NCBI GenBank assembly: GCA_947044365.1
Contig: OX345636.1
Location: 30,323,966 to 30,387,965, forward strand
Direction: 5' to 3'
Origin: Petrosia ficiformis
Taxonomy: Eukaryota; Porifera; Demospongiae; Haplosclerida; Petrosiidae
DNA: 64,000 nt
Shown one piece after another: positions 43,040 to 53,609 of the stretch (position 1 is its first letter; each line of letters opens with the position of its first letter). A model generated the notes under the pieces. The model ran no database searches. It saw nothing but the letters and a program-made list of their open reading frames with translations, and was not told where the DNA came from. Both the position numbers and the translations under genes were made by a program.

Positions 43040-45120
43040 AAGTATTTGATTCATTTCATTCATATTTCATGTATTTTCTCACTTTACAGAGTTTCAGTAA
43101 ATAACTTGGACTGAAGTACAGTGGGTGTATTATTATAGTTATACTGCTTAAACAAGTTTTGAAGATGTGTTACTTATACCAGGTGGCATTAGTACTTCAA
43201 CATTGAAAGATTGCATTGTGATAACACCTGCACCATGTGGGTTTGTGAGTTATGCACATGCGCGTAAGTTGGCTAACTTTCTGCTAGTGAAATTTGAACA
43301 GTTGACATCCATGACAGCAGGTTTGCAAATATCATCAATTTTTCATACAATCAGTGCCAAGTATCAGTCCATATTGGAATGGCTATAAAGTAAGTCTTGA
43401 ATAATATGAACCTATGAATATCATGAACATCATTAATATTGATTAAAAGCTATGAATTCATGAATATTAATTATACATTACAAATCTACAACACCAGGAC
43501 ATTGTGTATTTTGTGATTGTTGCAAAAGGAGTACCAAGATACAGTAAAATCTGTTGAATCTCTCACTTCATTTCACGTTCTGAAGGAGTCTGTAAACATT
43601 CTGCTGGGAGGATGCCATCTACAACTGGAGGTGGTATTCTCCCACCTAGGTTTTCTACAAGTCGATGCCCTGATATCTCATTTGGCATCAGTAACTGTCA
43701 TCACATCATCTTCAGTTTTCACATGCTTAGATTTGGTATGTGCTCATTTCCTGGCGTGTTTTCACCATCAGCAACATAATAGTGATAATTATGACAACCA
43801 TTTAGCTATTGCAGCTTGCAACAGCTGCCTCATTCATCCACAAACATAGGGCCTTTTACATCTGATCACAACTTCATCACATTAGGTGCATTTTTGATCG
43901 ATCCTTATACAGCTGTTACAGCTCACCATATGAATGTAAGGCAGTACTCCTTATCTCAGAATGTTAGTAAATGCCTTAGACGCAACTCTGTCCAGAAATC
44001 ACTGCACAATGTAAGGCATTTACTAACATTCTGAGATAAGGAGTACTGCCTTACATTCATATGGTGAGCTGTAACAGCTGTATAAGGATCGATCAAATGG
44101 CTTGACAATAGAAAACGCTGCTAAAATAGTAGTAAACACCTTTAAAAATGACATCAAAACTAAACCAAATGCACAGATTTATCATTTACTCAATCAGAAT
44201 TACCATGTTTGAAAATATCTTCATCACGACTGTTGGCGAACATCATATACCACCATCTAAACAGATCTTTCTTTACAAATGTATGCTGTCAAATATTAGG
44301 AAAAATTCTTGGTCATTTAGAACTACATCAATCAATAATAATGAATGCAAACAGTATTTTGCCTGAAATCCATATATCTGAAAAACAACGCATGCCATCT
44401 CATCTACTTCCACACAACTTATACAATGAAAATGAAAGTCCTGAAGAAAAAACATCAGCAATTAGTTATGTGGCACATCTATTGCAAAAATAAAGTCCCG
44501 GATCTTTATTCGAGTCAATTGAAACTATATGAAGAAAATGAATCACGACCAACAATAATGGGTGTACACAAATTCCATTAAAATGGTAGTTACTACTTCA
44601 TATCAACTCGCAGCACAATCGTCTACATACATACATGTGTTTGTAGCATAAGAGGGGAACGCTCAATTTCTATCCTCACAACCAATTAATATCCATGGAT
44701 ATGTGCAGTTCTCAAAAACTGCAGATTAATACAATGCGAAAAATAGTAGATTCTATACCAAAACCACCAATAACCATATCATCACAAACTGACCCACCTG
44801 CAGAACTTGAAACTACCATAAAAAAAATAAAATTGATCAGAAATACATAATTATAATTATGACTTCCCTCAAATTGAAAAGGTTTCAATGATTTCATTAT
44901 GACAAGTCCAATATTGATTATCATATTAAACATCAATATTATACTCGTTTTTAGTTTTCTAATATAAATGACCTTTTTTTGTATTATACTTACTTTTTTA
45001 ATTAAGCACAATTAAAATTATTCAGAACGCATTATGATGGAAAGAATAGACAATTACCATCCCCAGCTATATGTTTAATATGGTTTGGAAGTTTTAGATC
45101 AATATTTGGACCACCACGTC
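43040..45120. other. No gene assigned; contains one large palindrome
   Basis: Open stretches at 43167-43388, 43517-43849 and 44209-44493 show no domain I recognise. Apart from the inverted repeat at 43893-44097 nothing structured is seen. Confidence 0.35.
43893..44097. repeat. Perfect inverted repeat, 86-bp arms, 33-bp spacer
   Basis: The arm at 43893-43978 (starting TTTGATCGATCCTTATACAG) is mirrored at 44012-44097 with no mismatch that I can see. The spacer 43979-44011 is unrelated. It is not bounded by target duplications and carries no gene. The perfect arms imply recent formation, or an assembly fold-back. Confidence 0.9.
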
Positions 45121-45225
45121 TATCGTATTTCCTTGAACAAGAGCCGCGGCTACTATTTCAACAGGCGACTCTCGAGGGGGAGGCTACTATTCGAGGGCGG
45201 TCTTTATTCAAGGGCGGTTATTATA

Positions 45226-46378
45226 TGTGACCGAGAATGAGAAAACGTGACTTGTGCGACTAAAATTCAAAATTGAGTTTTTGCTATCAGCGGATTCTCC
45301 ATGTTTCAAGCTACTTCCTGATGGTTTCGATTTTGCAATCTGATGTTCCGTTGCTGAGTTACACGCCCTCAAAGCTTTGACAGCAATTAAAATTAAAATG
45401 CTAGAAAAGCCATTTATAAAATTTTTCACGTTTTTCCGTAAACTATCCGTTTACGCAAGCATGTGAGAGAGAAACAAGCTTTTGGAGGTTTGTAAATGCC
45501 TGTTTTTTACTGTTAATAGCCAATATTGTCATTCATTTGGAATGGTAAAGTTCACCCTTAGTTTAGAGTGTCTTGTTCTGCAATCCAAGGCCCAAATTAA
45601 TGGAGGAAATCTCATAAATGGTGAGTATGATTATTGTAGATAAAATTTATTGTTTACCTTGGAATGCATTTGTTGTACTTGACATAAAACTGGGATGTTA
45701 TTAACTGTAACAGTTTTATCTTGTATGCGTGTAGTTATGCTAACTCAGTTGGTTTTAGTTATTTGAGTTGTTTCCTTTTGTTTATATTCGTTAACTAAAG
45801 TTTTAAAAAATTATTAATACATGTATTTTCAACAGGTTCAAGCTCCTTATCACAAGTTCTCAACATCACCGAGTCTTTCTACAGCATCACTGAACATCAA
45901 AATCTGTTATAAAACATTATAAAATGTTATTTATTTTTTAATGATCATAAACATTGATAATGTTACTCACTCTTCACACAGATAGGGTAGCACGATTAGA
46001 CATTTACCATCTTGACCTCCAGCAGTTAGAAGTACCCTAGTTGAGTTCATAGCTTGAGTAAGAGCCTTTTCTTTGTTGAAATAAAATTCGTTGCTATGCG
46101 TTGCTATGGAATTTCCCGTTAGCGTCGGCGTTACATTTCGTTGTTTGTGCTCCGTGTTTATAGCAATGGCTGACGTTCTCTGTGATAAAACGAGTATTTG
46201 CAGTATAGCGAAGTACTCCAGAGGACTTTAGATCAACTCAGAGGATGAGTAAGTCACCTATAATCATAAAGCAAGCGAAATCTCGATTTCGACAAGTGTT
46301 AGCTATGCCATCTATTTTGGCTAATATCTCAATATCAATAAAAGTCGCACAAGACACGTTTTCTCATTCGCGGTCACA
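45226..46378. mobile_element. TGTGACCG-ended element nested in the pogo transposon
   Basis: The ends are TGTGACCGAGAATGAGAAAA at the left and, reverse-complemented, TGTGACCGCGAATGAGAAAA at the right; about 36 bp of terminal repeat with two mismatches. The flanks are TTATTATA-like, so any target duplication is blurred. It is 1153 bp with no recognisable transposase. Its first eight bases equal those of the MITE at 11608-12032. Inserted between the left terminal repeat and the end of the transposase gene, it leaves both pogo genes whole. Confidence 0.82.
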
Positions 46379-46451
46379 TATTATTATAACTAATAAAAAT
46401 TTATCGTTATTGAATTAAAATTAATATTAACGTGAAAGTAAAGCTCCTCCC

Positions 46452-47807
46452 TCAGTCCTCGTCTAGGTCCTCATGTACTACAATTTCATTCTCCTCCAGT
46501 TCGTCCTCATCCTCTTCGTCTGCAAATGGATCTCCACTCTCCACTTGTTCACCTCGTTCAAGAACAGCTGTTTCCAACTCAATCTTGCGTCGTGCATTGT
46601 GTGCTACTCCGTTCTCCTTCAAACAGCTTATCTCACTGTCCTCGGAACCATCTGGATTTACTGTGATGCCACACACCCTGAAGGATTTGCGAACAACATC
46701 CTCACTAACAGCTTCCCAAGCTAGCTTAACCGACAGTAGTACTTGAAGCTTCGTAGGAGGACGCATATTTCCTGCTGGTGTGTACGTTTTTTCTCCTGTA
46801 GCCATCCACTCGTCGTATAGAACTCGGTAAGCCTCCTTGAACGGCTTGTTCCAACACATATCTGCTGGCTGAAGATGTTTAGTGAGGCCACCTAGAATAA
46901 CACTGATGTCAGTGTTACATGATCTCTTTATGAGGTTACTGACAGGCTCCATAATGTGGCATTTGTATGAGTCCCACACAAGTAGACGTCTCTCGAATCC
47001 CAGTTGACCCCAGACTTTTGAGACCCACTCCATGGTTAGCTGTTCGTTCATCCAACCATTTCTATTTAGAGAAACCACAACCCCTTGAACCTGGTTGAGT
47101 TCAGGTATTGAGCGGACGCCTTTAAAGACAACAAATGGCTTCAGTTTCCTATCATCACCCATAGCAGCCAAAGTAACTGTAAATCTAGATTTTTCATGCC
47201 CTGTTGTTCTGACAGGAACTGACCTTTCACCAACACGTGAGATTGTTGTTTCTCCCGGCATATCCAACCATAGAGGTGTCTCATCCATATTTCCTATTGC
47301 TGAAAGAGCATATGAATTTTTTCGAAATAATTTTCTGGTTGTTAGGACAAAACGAACAACCCTTGGAACTAAGTCTGGTGGTAGCCTTTGACTGACAGTT
47401 GTTCTACGCCGAAGTGTGAAAGTTTTTCTTTTCAGAAAGTTTTCTAACCATCCTCTGCTAGCTGTGAAATCATGGGATCTATCACTTGACTGGAAAATTT
47501 CCATAGCTTTTCTTTGAATGCTGATCCTTGTTACCCGAAGATTTCCAGCACGAAGATGTTCGATCCATTCCTCCAACTTTTCTTCTATCTCTGGAATCAA
47601 AGGCTTCTTCCCTCCTCCTTCAAGTCGTTTCTTCTTTGGTGGCAATGCAATAAGTTGCTGTTTTTTCTTTCTCCACTCTCTCACCTGTTTTTCATTAACC
47701 CCATATTTCCTCCCTGCTGCTCTGTTAGACTCTTTCTCTGCATACTCTACTACTTTTAACTTAAAACTTGCTTCATGAGATCGTTTTCTTCCACCTTCTC
47801 CACTCAT
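46452..47807 (-). CDS. pogo/Tigger-type DDE transposase, intact
   Basis: A 451-residue uninterrupted reading from ATG 47807. Residues 7-60: helix-turn-helix (SFKLKVVEYAEKESNRAAGR, then KYGVNEKQVREWRKKKQQL). Residues about 75-135: CENP-B-type DNA-binding domain (RISIQRKAMEIF, GWLENFLKRKTFTLRRRTTV). Residues about 165-370: DDE domain with the three acidic positions in GNMDETPLWLDMPG, LLVWDSYKCHI and LTKHLQPADMCWNKPFK. The C-terminus is very acidic (DEEDEDELEENEIVV). All catalytic residues are present and no frame damage is seen, so it could be active. It sits inside TA-flanked terminal repeats and is transcribed away from the HIRAN-like gene. The enzyme would cut and paste the element in the nucleus. 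Confidence 0.93.
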   Translation of the reverse strand: MSGEGGRKRSHEASFKLKVVEYAEKESNRAAGRKYGVNEKQVREWRKKKQQLIALPPKKKRLEGGGKKPLIPEIEEKLEEWIEHLRAGNLRVTRISIQRKAMEIFQSSDRSHDFTASRGWLENFLKRKTFTLRRRTTVSQRLPPDLVPRVVRFVLTTRKLFRKNSYALSAIGNMDETPLWLDMPGETTISRVGERSVPVRTTGHEKSRFTVTLAAMGDDRKLKPFVVFKGVRSIPELNQVQGVVVSLNRNGWMNEQLTMEWVSKVWGQLGFERRLLVWDSYKCHIMEPVSNLIKRSCNTDISVILGGLTKHLQPADMCWNKPFKEAYRVLYDEWMATGEKTYTPAGNMRPPTKLQVLLSVKLAWEAVSEDVVRKSFRVCGITVNPDGSEDSEISCLKENGVAHNARRKIELETAVLERGEQVESGDPFADEEDEDELEENEIVVHEDLDED

Positions 47808-47993
47808 TTCTAGTTCTTATTCTGATATTTGACAATACTATTCAAACCAATAAAATTTTATTGTTACAAAGTGTGAAAATAATGTAAAACAATATTAGAA
47901 ATATATTTGTAAATTACGGCACAGTTAACAGTACAAAGTAAAAGGGATATATAAATATGTTCATTACTCACTCAACACCTTAGACAAAGAGAA
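47808..47993. promoter_or_regulatory. Shared 186-bp intergenic region of the pogo element
   Basis: It separates the start codons of two divergent genes in the pogo element, so it probably holds a bidirectional promoter. It is AT-rich, with TTTATTG and GGGATATATAAATAT (a TATA-like box at about 47944-47957, 40 bases before the HIRAN-like ATG). No experimental mark can be inferred. Confidence 0.45.
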
Positions 47994-48317
47994 ATGCAGT
48001 GGACAAAAACAAGTGTTGTGCGGGGTCATCATGTATACAAGACCGTCTGGACTCCATCTGTAGGTGAAACACTCACAGTGAAAGCTGAAGATGGCAACAA
48101 TCATGATAAACATGCTGTAGCTGTTATGAAGGAGGTCGGGCACATCCCTCGAGAATTCTCACTGATCTCGTGGTACTTTCTCCACAGAGGCGGATTTATA
48201 TCCGTAGAAATAATTGGGAAGAGAGTGTTTGGGAAAGGTCTGGAGGTTCCCTGTATCTACACCTTCAAAGGACAGAGGAAACTCATAGAAAAACTACAAA
48301 AAGTGCTGACTCTGTGA
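47994..48317 (+). CDS. HIRAN-like small protein carried by the pogo element
   Basis: 107 residues, uninterrupted. It reads VVRGHHVYKTVWTPSVGETL, then VKAEDGNNHDKHAVAVMKEV, GHIPREFSLISWYFLHRGG and FISVEIIGKRVFGKGLEVPC, ending KLIEKLQKVLTL. The pattern G-x-x-x-Y ... G-E-x-L ... N-x-x-D-K-x-A-V-A-V ... G-H-I-P is that of HIRAN domains, which in HLTF bind 3' single-stranded DNA ends. It lies 186 bp from the transposase start, divergent, and still inside the terminal repeats. I recall similar small proteins in many copies in marine invertebrates. A role in transposition (end binding or repair) is inference only. The start could lie further upstream in an exon. Confidence 0.72.
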   Translation: MQWTKTSVVRGHHVYKTVWTPSVGETLTVKAEDGNNHDKHAVAVMKEVGHIPREFSLISWYFLHRGGFISVEIIGKRVFGKGLEVPCIYTFKGQRKLIEKLQKVLTL

Positions 48318-48499
48318 CTCGTGTTAATAATTTTCTGTTTAATTAATTATCATTAATCATGAATAATATTATATGCGGCGTTTATTCAAGGGCGGCTACT
48401 ATATCAACTTGCCTGTGTTGGAGAGGAGGCTACTATTCAAGGGCGGCATTTATTCAAGGGCGGCTCTTATTCAAGGAAATACGGTAAGTCTGTTTGATA

Positions 48500-49700
48500 T
48501 CACATAACGAAGATGCTGCCACTGCTCACATCAACTGAATAGAATTTAAATGACCACACCTGTTAGTCTCTGGGGTTATAATCATTGCCATTGTGAGACA
48601 GTGACCTTTTAGCTGGCTTGTAACTGTCTACAGGTCTTTTGTTTTGGTTTTGTATTTGTAGGTAAAATTTTATTATAGGTTGTTGACCTTTTGGGCTCAA
48701 GCTGATCATATATACCACAATGCTGTTGACAATTCCTATATTATATAATATAATATGATCAAACTGAACAGTTACATGTTGTAATAGAAACAAGTACCCA
48801 TAGTACAATCTGTTATGGTGCAACATGACTCTTGTGCACCAACAGCCAATGAAAGCTTTGCTTCCAGTCCCACTGTCGAGCTTCACTAATTGCTCTGATG
48901 CTTTTTTATTCCTACTTACATACACTGATAGTCTCATCCACTTTATCAGTACATAGTAGTTCATGTATCTTGGAAATAAGAGAGTTAAGCCTTTTCACCA
49001 GACTTTGACCACTTTTCTACTCATTGAAGTTTTCTGATAAGCACATTGTAATTACCCTCTTATTAAGGAATTACATCAGTGGGAAAACCATACCTAACAC
49101 TGTCTGTCCTTTTTCTGATGCTCATTAATAGTGAATTGATCATAAATGACAGAATCCCTCCAAATGTCAACTGAGGCTGCAGAACCTTTCAGAGAGGTTT
49201 TAGGTGGTGACCAATAGGCAGGTATATACATGTAAGAACTTGGTAGTTTTAAACATTAAAATATACATATACATGGTCTATCGAGATTTTCCTCTTTTTC
49301 ATCCTAGGTATTAAATCCAAACTGTTATTGACGTTTTTGATGTATCTTAATTGGAAAGGTGCAAAACTTTATAGGTGTTCAATTAAATAATGGAAGAGGT
49401 TAAATATGGGCAATATTTTGATAATCATGATAACTCATGGCTATGAAAATCACATTGTGGCACTTTTTTTTGCTATCATCATATCAATAATTGCTATTAT
49501 TATTATCACTTCCTAATTTACTGGACACAATGTGTAAATTGAATACTAATTTCAATTAGCCACTTTATACTTAAATACAACAATCGTGATTATCAAGATA
49601 CTATTAATGATAATTGTTACCTATGGTTTGTAATTGCAAACAAGAGACTGCTGGTTATAAGTTTACTGAAATGATACTAAAAAGTTTCTAACTATATAAG
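48500..49700. other. Mostly non-coding; possible minus-strand exon
   Basis: A minus-strand reading at about 48570-48660 (QNKRPVDSYKPAKRSLSHN) is the only piece resembling coding sequence. No domain is recognised. The rest is AT-rich. Confidence 0.3.
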
Positions 49701-49711
49701 CAACATGAAAC

Positions 49712-49904
49712 TTACTTCTCTCGTAATTGTACCAGCCATGGAAGGAAGAAGAGTGTCATCCCTTAGAATTGGTGTAACCACTGCCTTTATTTTATCCTTG
49801 TTCGATAAAGAACAATTTTCTTCTAAGTCTATGTACTCACACCAATCATTATCAAACTTCTGAAACGTTAACAGCAGATTGACATTGTCACCAAAAGAAA
49901 ACAC
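49712..49904 (-). CDS. Single exon resembling an N-terminal ubiquitin-like/PB1 segment
   Basis: The minus strand reads FSFGDNVNLLLTFQKFDNDW, CEYIDLEENCSLSNKDKIKA and VVTPILRDDT, closing with TITRE before GTAAGT (about 49712). The pattern of a hydrophobic strand, an aromatic-acidic centre (F-D-x-x-W-x-x-Y-I-D-L) and a following D-K-I-K-x-V resembles ubiquitin-like N-termini of multi-copy invertebrate proteins. No partner exon is identified, except perhaps that near 48600. Weak call. Confidence 0.3.
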
Positions 49905-50105
49905 TTTTTGAATTCTTGGGATAAATAATTTAGATCATTCTCTCCTTTAGACTCTGGAATCGATATAACTTTATTCCTTTCCCCATAAGAGACAAGCAGT
50001 CACTTTTTCTCCATACTCCTGGTCCTACATCGACTGCTCGTGGACATGGAGCTAGCTAGGATGAAATGCGCATACCGAGATGGGCATTATATGAAATAAT
50101 CAGAA

Positions 50106-50680
50106 ATGGAGAATTATACTTGTGTGATTTGCAATCACTTCTGTGCTACAAGTATGACAAGAGTCTTTAAACATATTGGTCTTGTCCATTCCCATGAACC
50201 AAACTTTCATGTATCATGTGGAATACAAGGTTGTCCTCGCACATACCAGAACTATTACTCTTTTCGTAAGCACTCTCAGCGTAGACATCAAGATTGTTTG
50301 GTCAGTAAACCTTTTAGTAATCCATCTCTGGAGTTTTCCACCGATTGTGTAGATGAAATGACAGACCTTCAACTATATGGGATGACTAATAAAGAAGAAA
50401 TTCCAGGATCACAGGTCAACTCTCGACAAAACCATAACCCAGCTCTTTTTATACTGAAGACGAAGTGCTTAATTTGTCTCAAAGTGCTACAAATATAAAT
50501 TTACATTATGTTGCTGAGATAGTACAACAGACTGTCACTAAACTACAACCTCGTGTGTGTGGTGTACTGTCAATTAATAGTATTGACACAAACACAGTTA
50601 CAGGTTTAAATGAAGTGTTTCAAGATCAGACAATACTTGGTGCCGCCAGTAATGAAAAGCCTAAGTGGCTCAGGTGGTGA
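50106..50680 (+). pseudogene. C2H2 zinc-finger protein of a multi-copy family
   Basis: It begins MENYTCVICNHFCATSMTRV, FKHIGLVHSHEPNFHV, SCGIQGCPRTYQNYYSFRKH. The first finger is C-x2-C ... H-x4-H and the second C-x4-C ... H-x4-H. V-H-x-x-x-P-N-F-x-V-x-C-G-I-x-G-C is a signature of a zinc-finger family present in many copies in sponges, cnidarians and fish, possibly transposon-linked. After about residue 117 a one-base shift is needed to continue with LSQSATNINLHYVAEIVQQT and GLNEVFQDQTILG to 50680. The shift could also be a missed intron. Confidence 0.55.
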
Positions 50681-50796
50681 CTCTACAGCATGCATCTGGT
50701 ACTCGTGTCGAGCTGTAGTGTAATTGTAATTCAAAACCTTTTGAAAGGCTAAATGTTGTGACTCTGAGGCTATCAACCTTTCGGTGGTAATCTACA

Positions 50797-51426
50797 TCAG
50801 TCATGTGTCTTTGGCCCATAGCACGTACAGTGCGATGCATCAGCAAGGTAATCATCAGAAGCCAAGTGGTTGACTTCGCCAACACCTTGCTGATCAGTAT
50901 TTAAAGCGCTGCTATGATCATCAGCTAACAGCGCTTCATCATAATAAATTGAGTCTGGCTCTTTGATTCTTTCCAAATGTATTGCCTTTGTCTGAGGACT
51001 TTCAGACTGTAGACATCTACGGTCAAGTATCCTTTGTTTATTCAATCAAACACTACGCTGCTCTTCCGTTTTATTTAGTCTTCTCAGTCTTTCTCTATCT
51101 CTCCTCCTCCTCCTCCTCCTCCTCCTCCTTCTCTTTATGCTTTCTTCGCCTCCATTGTTGTGGGAGGAGCTAGAAGAGTTGTCTGGAGGAGGCAGAACAG
51201 CTGTACAGGTCTCAGATTCTGAAAGACGAAGTATCTTTCGACTAAATGAACCACTTGCATGCTGCTGGACCAAACCACTAGTACTTTCTACACTATCTAA
51301 ATTTTCATTTTCACGTACTCGTTTACATGGAGCATGCTTAGCTTTCTTATTCTCCATACTAACAGTAGACATACCAGTAGGTAAGCTACCAAGAGTATGA
51401 ATAAAAGAAAACAGCTGGATGCACAA
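50797..51426 (-). pseudogene. Arg-rich N-terminal piece, possibly of a Helitron protein
   Basis: The minus-strand reading contains a poly-Arg tract encoded by a (CTC)n microsatellite (51099-51130), followed by DRERLRRLNKTEEQRSV, a TGA, and LNKQRILDRRCLQSESPQTK then EALLADDHSSALNTDQQG. Arg-rich R-E-R-x-x-x-L-T-E-E-Q-R stretches are common at the front of Helitron/PIF1-type proteins in sponges, and PIF1 helicase remains lie at 53610-54620 on the other strand. The link is an inference. Confidence 0.35.
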
Positions 51427-51639
51427 GTTTCCATTGCTACAGGATTTCGCAGACGATAGAGAGTTCCTAGAGTGCTTCTTTATTGGTTCCGCCCCCAGAA
51501 TTACATCACTTCCTTAACTGGTTAAGTATGTACTCTTGGATAACCAATGAATACAATGATGGTGAAATGTACTTGAAAAAAATATTTAATTTTCATTTTT
51601 ATGGCCCATCGGTTGAATCTATATATACATATATATATA

Positions 51640-52360
51640 TGTTTGTGTCACTATGCGTTATATACGTTATATACGTAGTTAAAAAAAGTTGCGTCAATCC
51701 CGGGTGCACAATCAATTAATTCCAAGATTTATTTAATTTTAATTAAAAAAGTACAGATGTACAAACATAACATGACAGATGACAAAAGATAGACAATATT
51801 AATACACTGTACAGTATAAATGGAGTCTAGTAGTCATTGACCTGTCCCTGAACAATGGCAAGGTCAACATCATGTATAGTTGGTGCTGAATGATTTGGTT
51901 CTGGTACCTCTCAAACAGGAAATGGTAGAATGAAGAAGCGAGAAGGAGAGTTGACATCTGATGTAATTCATAACACAATAAGGTTTATCAAGTTTGGTTG
52001 AGGTCAATAAAGCAATCCGTTTATATGCAATAGTGGTAACAGGTCGCAAACCACTGGGAGTTGAAAAGATCAATGGAGAAAATGAACCAAACTCTACATC
52101 TCAAACTCTCTGATCATAGAGCCTTTTCTTCTGCTCATTCCGAGCAGTACAGTCAATTAATGAGCATGGCGTGTAAAAGAACACGCGTTTGAGCTACAGA
52201 CCAGCCAGGAAGGATGTAAAACTACTAATAACTGTTGTATATAGCAGAGAAACAGTATAAATATTATGTAAGAATCTTTAACAAGTATGATAAGTTGTTG
52301 GGTTTCAGACACGAGGAAGTCATCCTTTAGAACCTTGAAGGAGTACTTCAGTCTGTTATC
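51640..52360 (-). repeat. Interspersed repeat, copy B (inverse of 1515-1815)
   Basis: 51640-51705 and 52150-52355 match, in reverse complement, the two halves of copy A. The segment between (about 51720-52145) is extra here. The break falls at the GTCAATTAAT/ATCAATTAAT junction, which is duplicated at both sides of the extra DNA. The extra piece may therefore be an insertion with its own target duplication. Confidence 0.65.
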
Positions 52361-52369
52361 ATTAGCATA

Positions 52370-53600
52370 AGGATAAAATTATCCCAGTAAAGATTTTGTT
52401 CTGGAATTAGCTTTCCAACAACCAAAGGCAAAACAGCCTTGAAAGGCACTACATTTGTGAAGCTGTGTAATATTAGATCACAATATTAACAATACAATTG
52501 CCAAACTCTACAATACACTAACCAGTTTGCTTTAAAGAATTGTCATCTGATGCAAGAATTTTAGATGTAATGAGCGATGGTTTGTTTGTGAGATCTGAAT
52601 ATCCATAAGGAAATGATTCAATTCATTTAAGCTTAGAATTTTGAAGTCAGTCACAGGAGCTTTCATCAACTCTTTTGCTTCATATTGAAGAGATCCCTCC
52701 AGGATATCATGCATGATATCAGGGGCCAGTCCATCTGTGTTACATAAAAAAAAAACAGAAAAAAAATAGAAGAATTAAGAATCGAAACACGAGATAGACC
52801 ATATGTACTTGCTATATGATTATACAATGGTCCTTTTAAGTCAGCACAGTGATTAGAATGAGTGTGACGGTTTCGAGGTTCAAAATCATTTGAAGAAAAC
52901 TATATGAAAGTACACAAAACAAATGATAAAAAGTAGACAATGCAGTAAATGCACTATATATACACTAAGTACCTAAATACGTATGAAATGATAGTTGTTT
53001 ACATGTGTACTGATAAACACCTTTGAGTGCATGTCCTCAGCTGCAGCCATACAAAAACGACATTTACGTGTTGCTGAAGCAAGGTTAACTCATACAACGA
53101 CTACATGTCTTTGGTTCAGTATATAAGTTCAAGTTAATGTTGGACAGGATCAATGTTCATCAAAAAGAATTTCATTAAATATAAATATATGATAATGTTT
53201 CAGTTTGAGGCCTTCTACAAGTAAGCTAAGGAAATTGATGGTAATAAACATGTGATATACCAAGTCATTATAAAGCTTTACATGTAAACAGATTTTGTAC
53301 CTCTTCAAAAATGATATTCTGCACAAAACACAAATTTTGAGGTAGAATTTTTCATCCTCCTTTTCAATGTCATACCAAGCTTTCTATCAACAGGATTATG
53401 TAAGTACAATATCAGTTTGTTTACTTGTAGTTAAGCATAAATATCTTATAAATTTGCACCTCAACTATGCCACTAATATTTAAATACATGTAACTCGATA
53501 ATTATCACAACATCATGCACACCATACAGCAACTAAATTCCAAACATCCATAACATACCACTATCATGAAATGACCTTGATAGTACTTTTGTTGCATGTA
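52370..53600. other. No gene seen
   Basis: It is AT-rich. A minus-strand reading at 52532-52714 (MHDILEGSLQYEAKELMKAP) resembles the M-H-D-x-x-E-G-x-x-x-Y motif of large CACTA/KDZ-type transposases, but it is only 60 codons long. Nothing else is recognised. Confidence 0.35.
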
Positions 53601-53609
53601 TTCAGAATG

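Larger units (their letters stand above)
45121..48486. mobile_element. Complete pogo-type transposon with TA duplication and two genes
   Basis: The termini are TCGTATTTCCTTGAACAAGA at the left (from 45123) and, reverse-complemented, CCGTATTTCCTTGAATAAGA at the right (to 48484), each flanked by TA (45121-45122, 48485-48486). TA duplication is the Tc1/mariner/pogo rule. Subterminal copies of TTCAAGGGCGG or TTCGAGGGCGG occur on both sides, probable transposase sites. It carries a minus-strand transposase (46452-47807) and a plus-strand HIRAN-like gene (47994-48317), both intact, and a nested MITE (45226-46378) in its left flank. Total 3.36 kb. Confidence 0.88.

Noticed and set aside
43167..43849. 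Open readings as a host gene
   Set aside because: No domain, no convincing splice sites and no similarity that I recognise; they look like chance open frames.
51099..51130. Poly-Arg tract as an RNA- or DNA-binding domain
   Set aside because: It is a direct translation of a (CTC)n microsatellite and its length is probably variable.
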